From Gemmatimonadota bacterium (GTDB lineage Bacteria > Gemmatimonadota > Gemmatimonadetes > Longimicrobiales > Gaopeijiaceae): a stretch of DNA of 37,587 nucleotides. Where the stretch lies: positions 1 to 37,587 of the forward strand of contig SHZS01000011.1 in NCBI GenBank assembly GCA_009692105.1. The letters run 5' to 3'. Of the stretch, positions 24,788 to 33,669 are shown in pieces (position 1 is the stretch's first letter; every line of letters begins with the position of its first letter). The notes below the pieces were generated by a model. The model saw only the letters and a list, made by a program, of their open reading frames with translations, did no database searches and was not told the origin of the DNA. Position numbers and translations under genes: made by a program.

Positions 24788-25120
24788 ATGCCGTTCCAGG
24801 CGGCGGATGGGGGCGCGGACGCCGATGGGGGCGTAGGCATGGGTGAGCCCATCGTAGAGGAGCGGACCGCGCAGATCAGGAACCGGCTCGGCCTCCACGC
24901 CCGTCCCGCTGCCGCGCTCGTGAAGATCGCGACGACCTTTCAGAGCGAGATCACGTTGTCGAAGGACGGTCTTACCGTGAACGGGAAGAGCATCATGGGA
25001 GTCCTCATGCTGGCCGCCGAGCAGGGAAGCCAGCTCGTGATCCAGGCGGTCGGAGTGGATGCGACCGAGGCCGCGAATGCCCTGGTGGCGCTCGTGGACC
25101 GGGGATTCAAGGAGAGCTGA
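24788..25120 (+). CDS. ptsH: Phosphocarrier protein HPr
   Basis: HPr relays phosphate from EI to EIIA. The active His is in NRLGLHARPAAALVK (His37 from this start), and the regulatory Ser68, target of HPr kinase, is in VNGKSIMGVLML. Both sites are intact, consistent with the hprK gene in the same operon. The ATG has GGAG nine bases upstream, but the first 17 residues are an Ala/Asp/Gly-rich extension not seen in the family. The in-frame ATG at 24839 would give a 93-residue protein of normal size and may be the true start. Confidence 0.9.
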   Translation: MPFQAADGGADADGGVGMGEPIVEERTAQIRNRLGLHARPAAALVKIATTFQSEITLSKDGLTVNGKSIMGVLMLAAEQGSQLVIQAVGVDATEAANALVALVDRGFKES

Positions 25121-25122
25121 CG

Positions 25123-26898
25123 GTGGGCCGGATCTGCGAGGGGCTCCCCATTTCGGAGGGGATCGCCATCGGACCGGTTCTCCAGGTTCGGTGGGGGGTC
25201 CCCGAGGTCCCGCACGAGACCGTTCCCGAGTCGAGAGTGGACGAGGAAGTAGAGCGTTTCCACGCCGCCAGGGCCTGGGCCGCGGAGCGCCTCGAGGGGG
25301 TTCGAGATCGGACGGCCAAGCGCCTCGGCGCAATGGAAGCGCGGATCTTCGATCCCCAGCTCCTCATGCTGGATGACGTGGAGGTCGTCGAGGGAACGGT
25401 CCGGTACATCCGGGAGAACCATCTGACGGCTCCCCGGGCGTTTGAATGGAGGATGCTCGAGCTCCAGGCGCGCTGGATGCGCACCTCGAACCCCATGGTA
25501 CTGGACCGCCTGAACGACCTCGAGGACCTGCTCGTCCGGGTCCTGCACCGGCTCCTCGATCTCCCCGAGCCCGGAGATCTGACGGGAGACGGAGCGGGAG
25601 CCATCGTGGTTGCGAGGAACCTCACCCCCTCCCTAACCGTCCAGATGGATCACTCGCGGGTTCTCGGGATCGCGACCGACCTCGGGACGCGCACGTCGCA
25701 CTGGGCGATCCTCGCCCGATCGATGGACATCCCGGCCGTGGGAGGGCTGGTGGACATCTCCCGTCGCATCGTCGGGAACGAGGATGCGATCGTGGACGGA
25801 CGAGTCGGACGGGTGATCCTCGATCCGAGTGAGAGGGAGCGAGCTGTCTTTGTCGAGCGGAAGGTCAGGATCCGCGCCTGGGAGGACGGGCTCCCGGAAT
25901 TAGCTCGTCTGGACCCGGTCACACTAGACGGCCAACCGATTGCTTTGCGGGCGAACCTCGACCTCCCGGGCGAGGCCGTGAGGGCCAGGGACCACGGCGC
26001 GGAGGGCGTTGGGCTCTTCCGCACTGAATTCCTCGTCGTGGGGCGGAGCTCCATGCCCGAGGAGGAGGAGCAGTACGAGAGCTATCGGCAGGTCCTGGCG
26101 GTGTTCCCGCGGCAACCGGTGTTCATCCGGACCTACGACCTCGGGGGCGACAAATTCCCGATGTTTCTACACATGCCGGCGGAGGAGAATCCGTTCCTGG
26201 GATGGAGAGCGATCCGCGTTTGCCTGGACAACCTCGATCTCTTCCGACCTCAGCTGCGAGCCGTGCTCAGGGCCACGGCCCACGGTGACGTCCGGATCCT
26301 CCTCCCCCTCGTGAACGACGTCGAGGAGGTCGTGAGGGTCCGGGAGCTCCTCGCCGAAGAGGAGGAGCACCTGAGACGCGAGGGACAGCCCTTCTCTCCC
26401 GGGTACAAGCTCGGCTGCCTGGTCGAGACGCCGGCGGCGGCGCTGCACGCGGTCGAGCTCGCCCGACACTGTGATTTCTTCTCGCTCGGAACGAACGACC
26501 TGGTTCAGTATACCCTGGCAGTGGATCGCACGAATGCTCGGCTGGCACACCTCTACAACGCGTTCCACCCGGCCGTCATCCGGCAGCTACACCTGGTGTC
26601 CCGCGTTGGGCGCGCGGCAGGGATAGAGGTGAGCGCCTGTGGGGAGATGGCGTCGGACCCCCTGGGCACCTTTCTCCTCCTGGGGCTGGGCATCACCGCG
26701 CTCTCGGTCTCCTGGCCGTCCCTTCCGGAGGTGAAGAAGGTGATCCGGAGCGTGCGGATAGAGGACGCCCGAGCGGCGGCCCGAAAGGCCCTGGCAGCTC
26801 CGACGCCACGCGACGTGATACGTGCCCTAGCCAATGGCATCGGTGAGGCTGTAGATCTCTCCGGCTTCTCGGGTCGCTGGAGCCAGTCCCTAACATGA
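25123..26898 (+). CDS. ptsI: PTS enzyme I (phosphoenolpyruvate-protein phosphotransferase)
   Basis: The 591-residue enzyme transfers phosphate from phosphoenolpyruvate to HPr. The N-terminal HPr-binding and phospho-His domain has His193 in [20 protein letters not shown]. The C-terminal PEP barrel shows [23 protein letters not shown], and [19 protein letters not shown]. The catalytic Cys506 is in [10 protein letters not shown]. The GTG start follows HPr by 2 bp, and the stop overlaps metK by 4 bp. No regulatory GAF domain is fused, so this is the sugar-type EI rather than PtsP. It may also feed the lone EIIA-Ntr at 31534. Confidence 0.95.
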   Translation: MGRICEGLPISEGIAIGPVLQVRWGVPEVPHETVPESRVDEEVERFHAARAWAAERLEGVRDRTAKRLGAMEARIFDPQLLMLDDVEVVEGTVRYIRENHLTAPRAFEWRMLELQARWMRTSNPMVLDRLNDLEDLLVRVLHRLLDLPEPGDLTGDGAGAIVVARNLTPSLTVQMDHSRVLGIATDLGTRTSHWAILARSMDIPAVGGLVDISRRIVGNEDAIVDGRVGRVILDPSERERAVFVERKVRIRAWEDGLPELARLDPVTLDGQPIALRANLDLPGEAVRARDHGAEGVGLFRTEFLVVGRSSMPEEEEQYESYRQVLAVFPRQPVFIRTYDLGGDKFPMFLHMPAEENPFLGWRAIRVCLDNLDLFRPQLRAVLRATAHGDVRILLPLVNDVEEVVRVRELLAEEEEHLRREGQPFSPGYKLGCLVETPAAALHAVELARHCDFFSLGTNDLVQYTLAVDRTNARLAHLYNAFHPAVIRQLHLVSRVGRAAGIEVSACGEMASDPLGTFLLLGLGITALSVSWPSLPEVKKVIRSVRIEDARAAARKALAAPTPRDVIRALANGIGEAVDLSGFSGRWSQSLT

Positions 26899-28154
26899 AC
26901 CCCACGATGCCCATGCCAACCGGAACCTCGCGTCTGCACGACCCTCAGTCCGCCATCTCGAATGGAGACTCGGAGAAACTTCGCCTGTTCTCCTCCGAGT
27001 CGGTGTGCGAGGGGCATCCGGACAAGGTCGCTGACCAGATCTCGGATGCCGTGCTTGATCGGATCATGGCCACGGACCCCGATGGACGGGTTGCCTGCGA
27101 GACCTTGGTGACAACGGGGCTCGCCCTCGTTGCTGGTGAGATCACTACGACCGCGTCGCTCAATATTCCCGAGATCGTGCGCGATACGATCGTGGGGATC
27201 GGATACGACAGCGTCGCGTATGGGATCGACGGCAGAAGCTGCGCGGTGCTGGTCGCGATCGACCGGCAGTCACTCGACATCTCGCAGGGGGTGGATACGG
27301 GCGGGGCGGGAGACCAGGGCATGATGTTCGGCTTCGCCACGGACGAGACCGAAGAGCTCCTGCCCGCGCCTATTGTCTTCGCCCATCGGCTGACACGCGC
27401 GCTCGCGGCAGCGCGCCGGAGTGGGGCGATCGCGTGGCTCCGGCCCGACGGGAAGTCGCAGGTTACTGTCGCCTACGATGGCGACCGCCCGGCGCAGGTG
27501 ACGGCTGTTGTGCTGAGTGCGCAGCACGATCCAGACGTGTTGATCGAAGAGATCCGGGAGACGCTTCTCGAGGAGGTCATCGTCCCCGCTCTTCCTCCAG
27601 AGCTTTTCGACCCGTCCAGTGCCGCGATACATGTGAACCCCACGGGGCGCTTCGTGACCGGGGGACCCCAGGGCGACGTCGGGCTCACGGGGCGGAAGAT
27701 AATCGTGGACACATACGGCGGGATGGGGCGCCACGGAGGCGGTGCGTTCTCCGGGAAAGACCCGACGAAGGTGGACCGCTCCGCGGCCTACGCTGCGCGC
27801 TGGGCGGCAAAGCACGTAGTGGCTGCGGGCCTCGCCCGCCGTTGCGAGATCCAGCTCGCGTACGCCATCGGGGTCGCGGAGCCGGTCTCGGTCTGGGTGG
27901 ACACCTTCGGGACGGGAACCGTCCCGGACGACCACCTCTCCCGTGCCCTCGGGTCCGTCTTCGACTTCCGTCCAGCCACCATCATCCTGGACCTGGGGCT
28001 ACGGAACCCGATCTTCGGTCCCACCGCGGTGTACGGCCACTTTGGGAGAGTTCCCGAAGCGGCGAGGTGGGAAGGACGGGAGATCCACCTCTTTCCATGG
28101 GAGCGCACAGACCGGGTATCGGACCTACTCGCCGCTGTGGAGGGGGCCGGTTGA
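26895..28154 (+). CDS. metK: S-adenosylmethionine synthetase
   Basis: The 419-residue enzyme makes SAM from methionine and ATP. Motifs are [45 protein letters not shown], the P-loop-like [19 protein letters not shown], and [19 protein letters not shown]. The first ~26 residues are a non-conserved extension before [10 protein letters not shown]. It overlaps ptsI by 4 bp, so there is no room for a SAM riboswitch, and expression would follow the PTS operon unless an internal promoter exists. Confidence 0.95.
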   Translation: MNPTMPMPTGTSRLHDPQSAISNGDSEKLRLFSSESVCEGHPDKVADQISDAVLDRIMATDPDGRVACETLVTTGLALVAGEITTTASLNIPEIVRDTIVGIGYDSVAYGIDGRSCAVLVAIDRQSLDISQGVDTGGAGDQGMMFGFATDETEELLPAPIVFAHRLTRALAAARRSGAIAWLRPDGKSQVTVAYDGDRPAQVTAVVLSAQHDPDVLIEEIRETLLEEVIVPALPPELFDPSSAAIHVNPTGRFVTGGPQGDVGLTGRKIIVDTYGGMGRHGGGAFSGKDPTKVDRSAAYAARWAAKHVVAAGLARRCEIQLAYAIGVAEPVSVWVDTFGTGTVPDDHLSRALGSVFDFRPATIILDLGLRNPIFGPTAVYGHFGRVPEAARWEGREIHLFPWERTDRVSDLLAAVEGAG

Positions 28155-28282
28155 GTCGGGAACCCGCTCTGGAGGAAGGGGTTCGAAGTGAGCGCGCGGT
28201 ACGGTGGCCGTTGGATCGCGCCGGTCGCCCCCTCCCGGTGGGCATGTGCTTCGACGGAGCGGGGGCTGGATGAGGAAGAAGC

Positions 28283-28810
28283 GTGCTGGTTGAGGTCAAG
28301 GTACAGAGCCTGGGACTCGACAGGGCATCGAACACGCCGGTCCTCATCCTGCGCGAGCTTCGCGGTGACCGGATTCTTCCCATTTGGATCGGTCCCGGCG
28401 AAGCCGTCGCGATCGCCATGCAACTAGCCCAGATGAAGTTCTCCCGCCCGCTCACCCACGATCTCATTGTCTCCGTTGTGTCCGGGATGGGAGGAAACCT
28501 GAATCGGGTCGTGATCACGAAGGTTGCTGAATCGACGTACTTCGCCGAGCTGGTGATCCACAGGACGAGCGACACGATCAGAGTGGATGCGAGACCCTCC
28601 GACTCGATCGCTTTAGCCCTTCGGACGGATGCTCGGATTTTCGCGGACGATGAGCTGCTCGAGCTCGCATCCATCGAGGTCGCCGATGACGAAGTCCATC
28701 TCGCGCAGGAGGGCGGCGGGCATCCAGGGACCGCGTTCGCCGATGCGGAGGAGCTGGAGGAGTACCTCCGCCGGCTGAATCCGGAGGACTTCGGCCGCTT
28801 CTCTCCGTAG
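28283..28810 (+). CDS. Bifunctional nuclease-family protein (DUF151)
   Basis: The 175-residue protein begins VEVKVQSLGLDRASNTPVLILRE and contains LPIWIGPGEAVAIAMQL and RPLTHDLI, the conserved DUF151 core, then the UVR-type acidic C-terminal tail EELEEYLRRLNPEDF. Members have been reported with DNase/RNase activity, but the in vivo role is unclear. The GTG start has GAGGAAG about five bases upstream. The 128-bp gap before it holds only short inverted repeats and no gene I can support. Confidence 0.82.
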   Translation: MLVEVKVQSLGLDRASNTPVLILRELRGDRILPIWIGPGEAVAIAMQLAQMKFSRPLTHDLIVSVVSGMGGNLNRVVITKVAESTYFAELVIHRTSDTIRVDARPSDSIALALRTDARIFADDELLELASIEVADDEVHLAQEGGGHPGTAFADAEELEEYLRRLNPEDFGRFSP

Positions 28811-28824
28811 GGAAGCTCCGCATC

Positions 28825-30006
28825 ATGCCCGTGCAGAGGCCCTCCTCCTCGGCCTTGTCCATCCGACTTGCCCTGGCATGTGCCTTCCTCGTGCCCTCAG
28901 TGGCGCAAGGACAAGAAGAGATCCGGGCGGTCATGTCCGGCCAGCTCCTCGTGTCCGGGGTGCCCGCTGATTCGGGCACCGTCGTGCTGCATCGCGTGGG
29001 TGCCGAGGAGCAGCGCGAGATCGACTCCACCTCTGTCACGCGGGACGGCCTATTCTCCTTTCGGCTTCCCAGCCTTCCGGTCCCGGGCACCGACGCCTAC
29101 TTCATCACCACCCGGTACGACGGGATCCTCTACTACCGAGCCCCGATCGGGGCCCCCGCTCAGCTCGACTCCTTGCAAGTGCTCGAGGCGTTCCCGACGG
29201 AGCCCGCGCCGGAAGCGGGCATATCGTTTCCGATTTCCCTTCGCCAGGTCACACTGGAGGAGGGGCCGCGGGGATGGCTGGTCACGGACGCGTTCATCCT
29301 GACGAACAACGCCAAGGTCACCTACGTCCCTGCCGGGGACACGGCCGCCGTGTGGCAGTATCCGCTTCCACAGGGTGCCCTTGGCGCCCGGATCGTGCAG
29401 GGGGAAGTGTTGCCGGGGGCCGGACCGGTGAGATTCGAGGGTGGAAGGATCGTTGCGGCGAATCCTATCTGGCCGGGCCCCAATTTCTATCTGGTCCAAT
29501 ATGATGTGGAATCGCTCGATCTCGACCTACAGATGCCTGGCGAGGTGGCGCTCGCGCTCTTGTTCTTGCAAGAGAGCGGGCCAGCCATCCGGGTGGAGGG
29601 GATGAGCCCAATCGCCCCGGAGGGGCCCGAGGGAGACTCCTACCTCCGGTGGGTCGCCGAGGGAATTCAGGACCAGGTTGTACGCGTTCGTGTGGGGGAG
29701 GAGCCTGGATCTCGGGCCGTAGCTTGGCTCTCGATCGTGCTGGCTATGCTCCTGGTAGGCGCGGGTGTGTGGGGCGTGACGAGTAGCCGGATGCCCTCCC
29801 GCGGCGGACCGGTGCCCGCCCTCGCAGGAGGGTTGAGGAGGTGGGCGGAACCGGAGCGGCGCCTCCGAAAGGACATCCTCGTCGAGGTCGCCCGCCTGGA
29901 CGAGGATTACGCCCAGGCCGGGGAGCCGGACAGTGAGGCTCGATCTCGCCACCTGCGCCGGAGGGCTGAGCTCTTGGATGAGCTTGCGGGTCTGGGAAGC
30001 GCCTGA
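28825..30006 (+). CDS. Exported membrane-anchored protein with beta-sandwich domain, unknown function
   Basis: The 393-residue product has an N-terminal signal peptide (LSIRLALACAFLVPSVAQGQ). A beta-rich region follows that opens like a carboxypeptidase-regulatory domain (SGQLLVSGVPADSGTVVLHR). Near residue 300 is one transmembrane helix, AVAWLSIVLAMLLVGAGVWGV, then a short basic, helical tail (RRLRKDILVEVARLDEDY) that would lie in the cytoplasm. No catalytic motif is visible. The helical tail resembles the C-termini seen in cytochrome-c maturation or membrane-anchored assembly proteins, but this is weak. It lies between the DUF151 gene and recO. Confidence 0.65.
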   Translation: MPVQRPSSSALSIRLALACAFLVPSVAQGQEEIRAVMSGQLLVSGVPADSGTVVLHRVGAEEQREIDSTSVTRDGLFSFRLPSLPVPGTDAYFITTRYDGILYYRAPIGAPAQLDSLQVLEAFPTEPAPEAGISFPISLRQVTLEEGPRGWLVTDAFILTNNAKVTYVPAGDTAAVWQYPLPQGALGARIVQGEVLPGAGPVRFEGGRIVAANPIWPGPNFYLVQYDVESLDLDLQMPGEVALALLFLQESGPAIRVEGMSPIAPEGPEGDSYLRWVAEGIQDQVVRVRVGEEPGSRAVAWLSIVLAMLLVGAGVWGVTSSRMPSRGGPVPALAGGLRRWAEPERRLRKDILVEVARLDEDYAQAGEPDSEARSRHLRRRAELLDELAGLGSA

Positions 30007-30082
30007 GGGGCGTGGCCTTCGCCGAACGGGTGCCGCCGGCTCGCCCACGAGCAGAGGGCTCTTGCCCGCGATTGCCCACCCG

Positions 30083-30877
30083 ATGAGCCTCGTCACTTCC
30101 TCCGCGATCCTCCTGCGGTCCCACCCATACTCGGATTCCTCGAGGATCCTTCGGTTCTTCACCCGCGAGCGGGGGATCGTGTCACTCGTGGGAAAGGGGG
30201 TCCGGACCCGGACCTCGAAGGGAGAGGCGGCGCTGGAGACCTTTGCGGAAGGGGTGCTCACCTTCTCGCACCGCTCGGACCGGGACCTCCATACCCTGAG
30301 GGACTTCGAGCGAACGAGTGGCTCGCTCGCGCTCGGGACCGAGCTCCCCCGGTTCCTGGGCGCTTCCCTCCTTGCCGAGCTCCTCCTGGCCCACGCCCTG
30401 GAGGAAGGGGATCCGCCTCTTTACGACTGGATCCGCGTGGTCTTGGAACGCCTCGGGGCCGCCTCCACGGCCGAGGTGCCGGGGTGGATCCTCGCTGGGG
30501 CGTGGCGGGCCCTCGGGCACCTGGGCTTCTCTCCGGACCTAGCCCGCTGCATCGGTTGTGGCCGCGATTTGGACTGGGGCGCCGTAGACGGGACCAACGC
30601 GACCGTCTTCTACCGGCTGGACGCCGTTGCCGGGGGGATTCGGTGCCCGGACTGCTCGAGTGGGAGCGGGCTCCCCAAGATCGGCCCGCGGGCTCACCTG
30701 GACCTTCTCCGCCTCCTCGGAGGCGACGTTCCCGCCCCGCTGCGGGGGCTTCGAGGGCACCTTCGCTTCCTCGAAGCCTTTTGCACGCATCACCTGGCTC
30801 CTCGGCGCCCCTTCCGGTCCTTCGGGATGCTCCTTCCCCTATTGGGGGCCGTGGGCTGGTCCGAGGATACCGAGTAG
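30083..30877 (+). CDS. recO: DNA repair protein RecO
   Basis: The 264-residue RecFOR-pathway protein has an N-terminal OB-fold (SSAILLRSHPYSDSSRILRFFTRERGIVSLVGKGVR), a helical middle, and a zinc module formed by CIGCG and CPDC. It loads RecA by displacing SSB and annealing strands. The ATG opening MSLVTSSAILLR is chosen because similarity begins there; the frame is open further upstream without homology. It ends the 29-kb plus-strand block. Confidence 0.88.
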   Translation: MSLVTSSAILLRSHPYSDSSRILRFFTRERGIVSLVGKGVRTRTSKGEAALETFAEGVLTFSHRSDRDLHTLRDFERTSGSLALGTELPRFLGASLLAELLLAHALEEGDPPLYDWIRVVLERLGAASTAEVPGWILAGAWRALGHLGFSPDLARCIGCGRDLDWGAVDGTNATVFYRLDAVAGGIRCPDCSSGSGLPKIGPRAHLDLLRLLGGDVPAPLRGLRGHLRFLEAFCTHHLAPRRPFRSFGMLLPLLGAVGWSEDTE

Positions 30878-30884
30878 ATGCGTC

Positions 30885-30913
30885 TTGGCCGCCCTGTGGA
30901 AAGTCCCTAAATA
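30885..30913 (+). promoter_or_regulatory. Promoter candidate for the FlgD-like gene
   Basis: TTGGCC is followed after exactly 17 bp by TAAATA, one of the most A/T-rich -10 candidates in this G+C-rich window. It lies just after the recO stop, about 95 bp before the next start. Confidence 0.5.
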
Positions 30914-31007
30914 GCCAACTGTCCCCTTGTGGTCGCGGTATGGATCCAGTCAACAAGGAGCGCGATTCCTTTTTCGCTACGGAAAAGAGGAATGTGCGGA
31001 TGGTTGG

Positions 31008-31460
31008 ATGGTGCACGTGTTGGTCGTCGTGCTCGTCCTGATCTCTGCCCCGTTCCTTCCTGAGGGGCTCACCGCCCAGCAGGCGGGTGCGGTTGCCGGG
31101 GCGCCAGAGGCCTCGGACCTGGGGTTCCAGCTCGGGAGCAACTACCCCAATCCGTTCAATCCCGACACGCGGATCCCGTTCGACCTCTCCGAGAGCGCTT
31201 TCGTGGAAGGGCGTCCGGTGAATGTCACCATCCGGATCTACGACATTCTCCGGCAGTATGTGGCTTCACCCACGGCCCTGAGCCACCCGGCGGGAGACGG
31301 GACACCGGTGATCGAGCTGGAGTACACGGCTCCAGGTCGGTACGAGGCGTATTGGGACGGGCGGAATCGCTCGGGCCTATTCGTCCGTTTTGGCGTTTAT
31401 ATCCTCGAGCTTACCGTGAACGGGCGATCCCAGAACCGCCGCATCTTCGCGGGAGGCTGA
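31008..31460 (+). CDS. Small exported FlgD-like immunoglobulin-fold protein
   Basis: After a signal peptide (MVHVLVVVLVLISAPFLPEG) and a short linker, the protein is a single domain: LGSNYPNPFNPDTRIPFDLSE, VTIRIYDILRQYV, YEAYWDGRNRSGLFVRFGVYILELTVNG. This pattern is the FlgD-Ig/type-IX-secretion-like C-terminal module, normally found at the end of large secreted proteins; here it is nearly the whole protein. The start is uncertain: the ATG used has no clean ribosome site, and a TTG at 30927 is in frame. Function unknown. It faces the minus-strand EIIA-Ntr gene. Confidence 0.65.
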   Translation: MVHVLVVVLVLISAPFLPEGLTAQQAGAVAGAPEASDLGFQLGSNYPNPFNPDTRIPFDLSESAFVEGRPVNVTIRIYDILRQYVASPTALSHPAGDGTPVIELEYTAPGRYEAYWDGRNRSGLFVRFGVYILELTVNGRSQNRRIFAGG

Positions 31461-31533
31461 TCTCGGCACACGCCGATTCGGCTCCTTCCCTCCCCGCGCC
31501 ACGATGCTTCGCCATCTACGACTCACCACGTCC

Positions 31534-31986
31534 CTAGGACGCCCTCTCTTCCAGAAGCTTGAGGAACTCGGCGGGCTCGGTGAGATGGGAGAGGCGTTTA
31601 GGAATGGCGGGATCCTTCGCGAACTGGGCGATCTTTCCGAGAACCGGAAGGTATTGGTTCGAGACCTCGGGAGGGGGGGCCACGATCAGGAAGAAGTGAT
31701 GGACGGGCTCACCATCGACGGAGTCGAAGGCCATGCCGTCCCTCTTTCTTCCGTACGCCAGGCGCAGCGTATTCACCACGAGCGAGCGACAATGGGGGAT
31801 GGCGATGCCATGTCCGATGCCGGTCGACCCGAGGTTCTCGCGCCGCTTTAGGGTCTTGTAGAGGTTGGCTGCGGACTTCTCGTCCAGCCCGAGGAGCCTG
31901 ATCAACTCCCCCAGGACCTCGTCCTTGGAGGACGAGGCGAGCGTGAGCTTGACCGACGAGAGGGCGAAGAAGTCCCTGAGTTTCAT
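31534..31986 (-). CDS. ptsN: PTS-Ntr EIIA component
   Basis: The 150-residue protein opens MKLRDFFALSSVKLTL and carries the phosphorylated His65 in GIGHGIAIPHCRS, with the conserved GVDAxx-type segment replaced by FDSVDGEPVHHFFLIVAPP. It belongs to the fructose/nitrogen EIIA family that regulates rather than transports sugar. The frame extends 34 codons upstream without homology; the chosen ATG has GGAAG nine bases upstream. It is the only complete gene on the minus strand and has its own promoter. Its phosphate source is presumably the EI/HPr pair encoded at 24788-26898, since no PtsP/NPr is in view. Confidence 0.88.
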   Translation of the reverse strand: MKLRDFFALSSVKLTLASSSKDEVLGELIRLLGLDEKSAANLYKTLKRRENLGSTGIGHGIAIPHCRSLVVNTLRLAYGRKRDGMAFDSVDGEPVHHFFLIVAPPPEVSNQYLPVLGKIAQFAKDPAIPKRLSHLTEPAEFLKLLEERAS

Positions 31987-32053
31987 CCGATCGCTTCCAA
32001 GGCGATGCCCTTGCAGGACCTGCGCCTTCGGTGGCAGGGAAGAACGGCCTCGA

Positions 32054-32082
32054 ACCCTACTGGAACGCCCGATCCGTGTCAA
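32054..32082 (-). promoter_or_regulatory. Promoter for ptsN
   Basis: On the minus strand a perfect TTGACA (32077-32082) is followed after 17 bp by TAGGGT (32054-32059), giving a leader of about 60 nt before the ptsN ATG. It is the best sigma-70-type match in the window. Confidence 0.6.
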
Positions 32083-32120
32083 AGCCATATCGGGGAAGGG
32101 GCGCGCCCAACCCGACTGGC

Positions 32121-32149
32121 TTCTCCAGCTCTCCCACGCGAGGTAGCTT
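32121..32149 (+). promoter_or_regulatory. Promoter candidate for dusB, possibly leaderless
   Basis: TAGCTT at 32144-32149 is the same -10-like hexamer as before rpsA and the zinc-ribbon gene; a weak TTCTCC is 17 bp upstream. The -10 ends six bases before the dusB ATG, so transcription would begin at or next to the start codon, and no ribosome site is present. Confidence 0.4.
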
Positions 32150-32155
32150 CTTCAC

Positions 32156-33190
32156 ATGACAAGCGATGTGCTCGTGCTCCTCGGCGGAGGGTACACCCCC
32201 CTCTATCTCGCCCCGCAGGCAGGGGTGAGCGAGTCCCCGTTCCGGCGCCTCTGTCGTCGGTTCGGCGCGGACGTGGTAGTGAGCGAGTTTGTGAGCGCGG
32301 ACGGCATCTGCCGGGGGAACGAGCGGTCGCTCGGGTATCTCCGGTTCGCGGAGGAAGAGCGTCCCATCGGCGTTCAGATCTTCGGGTCGGACCCCGCGAT
32401 GATGGCCGATGCCGCCGCCTACGTCCACGAGGCCTTCGGACCCGATTTCATCGACATCAACTTTGGATGTCCTGTGAAGAAGGTGGTTAAGCGCAACGGC
32501 GGCTCCGGATGCTTGAAGGATCTGGACCTCGTGGCGCGGATCATCCGGAGCGTCGCTGACGCCACGACGATGCCAACGACCGTCAAGATCCGGAGCGGGT
32601 TCGACGAATCGAGCCGGGATCCGGCGCGCATCGGGCAGGTGTGCGAGGATGCGGGGGCGAGAGCCATCACACTACACCCCCGGACTCGTGCGGACATGTA
32701 TTCGGGAGTGGCGCGGTGGGACGAGATCCGTGCCCTGAAGCAGGCAGTCCGGATTCCAGTCATCGGAAACGGCGATATCCGGAAGGGAGAAGACGCTGCT
32801 CGAATGAGGGAAGCGACAGGGTGCGACGGGATCATGGTCGCGCGAGGGTCCCACGGGGATCCGTGGATCTTCACTCAGGCGAGGGCCGCTCTCGACGGGA
32901 AGGAGGTACCTCCGGATCCGGGCGTCGAGGAGCGCTTCCGCATCTGCCTCGAGCACGCAGAGAATGCGGTTGCCTTCGGCGGAGATCCGGAGAAGGCCGC
33001 GCGAGAGTTCCGTAAGCACTTGGGCTGGTACACGAAGGGACTCCGTGGGGGGAAGGGGTTGCGGCAGAAGCTTTTCGAGGTGACGTCGATCGCACAGATG
33101 CGGGAGCTGCTCGGCCAGTATCTGGAGCGGGAGGCAGCTGCGGAATCGGAGGTGTGGGAACCCCTGGCCGCGCAGGCCGTACTATGTTGA
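32156..33190 (+). CDS. dusB: tRNA-dihydrouridine synthase
   Basis: The 344-residue FMN enzyme reduces uridines in tRNA. The TIM barrel opens LYLAPQAGVSESPFRRLCRRFGAD. The catalytic Cys is in FIDINFGCPVKKVVKRNGGS. Further segments are TTVKIRSGFDE, AITLHPRTRADMYSG, IPVIGNGDIRKGEDAARM and GIMVARGSHGDPWIF, which binds FMN phosphate. The C-terminal helical tRNA-binding domain includes FRKHLGWYTKGL. The ATG has no Shine-Dalgarno sequence, fitting a leaderless mRNA. DusB is preferred over DusA/C by the GCPVKKV form. Confidence 0.92.
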   Translation: MTSDVLVLLGGGYTPLYLAPQAGVSESPFRRLCRRFGADVVVSEFVSADGICRGNERSLGYLRFAEEERPIGVQIFGSDPAMMADAAAYVHEAFGPDFIDINFGCPVKKVVKRNGGSGCLKDLDLVARIIRSVADATTMPTTVKIRSGFDESSRDPARIGQVCEDAGARAITLHPRTRADMYSGVARWDEIRALKQAVRIPVIGNGDIRKGEDAARMREATGCDGIMVARGSHGDPWIFTQARAALDGKEVPPDPGVEERFRICLEHAENAVAFGGDPEKAAREFRKHLGWYTKGLRGGKGLRQKLFEVTSIAQMRELLGQYLEREAAAESEVWEPLAAQAVLC

Positions 33191-33218
33191 GTTCAGGGTA
33201 TGGTGCCAGGGTTGTACT

Positions 33219-33578
33219 GGGGGCGTCACGGTTTCGACGTGTTCAGTGAGGTCAAAGTCGCGTGCCGAGGTCCCGGGGCCTCGTAAACCTCTCGGGGAAT
33301 TCATAACTGCCAACAACAACCTGGCAATGGCTGCGTAAGGTTCTGCCTTACTTGTAGCCCGTCGCTGGAGTAGCTCGCCCGAAGCGCCTCCAAACGACGT
33401 CGCAAATTCGGGCTGGTCCCTCGATGGCGCCGCTTCGTCGGGGACGAGAACATACCGGCGGCTAGCCCAGGCAGGCCGCACCCCGGCCTCGTCTGATCGC
33501 GAATCCAACAGGGTGATACGCACGTAGACGCTTTGACGGATCGGTTCGCGGACGCGGGTTCGACTCCCGCCGCCTCCA
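33219..33578 (+). ncRNA. ssrA: Transfer-messenger RNA
   Basis: The 5' end GGGGGCG pairs with CGCCTCC at 33571-33577 (one G.T wobble), forming the 7-bp acceptor stem; A33578 is the discriminator and CCA is not encoded. The canonical 5' run TCACGGTTTCGACGTG follows the stem, and the T-arm GCGGG-TTCGACT-CCCGC is at 33554-33570. The resume frame starts at GCC 33310 and reads ANNNLAMAA then TAA at 33337. The RNA frees stalled ribosomes and tags the peptide for proteolysis. The tag is short, Asn-rich and lacks acidic residues, but keeps the small hydrophobic AMAA end. A partial copy of the 3' third is present at 35053. Confidence 0.93.
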
Positions 33579-33597
33579 CTGAAGCAGGGAATTCGAA

Positions 33598-33629
33598 CCG
33601 CCGTCCGGGGCCTCCCCGGGCGGCGGTTT
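33598..33629 (+). terminator. Terminator of ssrA
   Basis: Positions 33598-33610 pair with 33614-33626 in a 13-bp, very G/C-rich stem (one mismatch) with a 3-nt loop, followed by TTT. It begins 20 bases after the tmRNA end. A decayed version is present after the ssrA copy near 35313-35338. Confidence 0.75.
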
Positions 33630-33669
33630 GAGCAGGACCTTCACATCGATACCCCGCGGGAGAACTAGA

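Noticed and set aside
26880-26900. SAM riboswitch ahead of metK
   Set aside because: metK overlaps ptsI by 4 bp, leaving no leader.
28155-28282. tRNA or small gene in the gap between metK and the DUF151 gene
   Set aside because: A GGTTCGA run is present, but no cloverleaf can be formed around it, and no frame has a ribosome site and homology.
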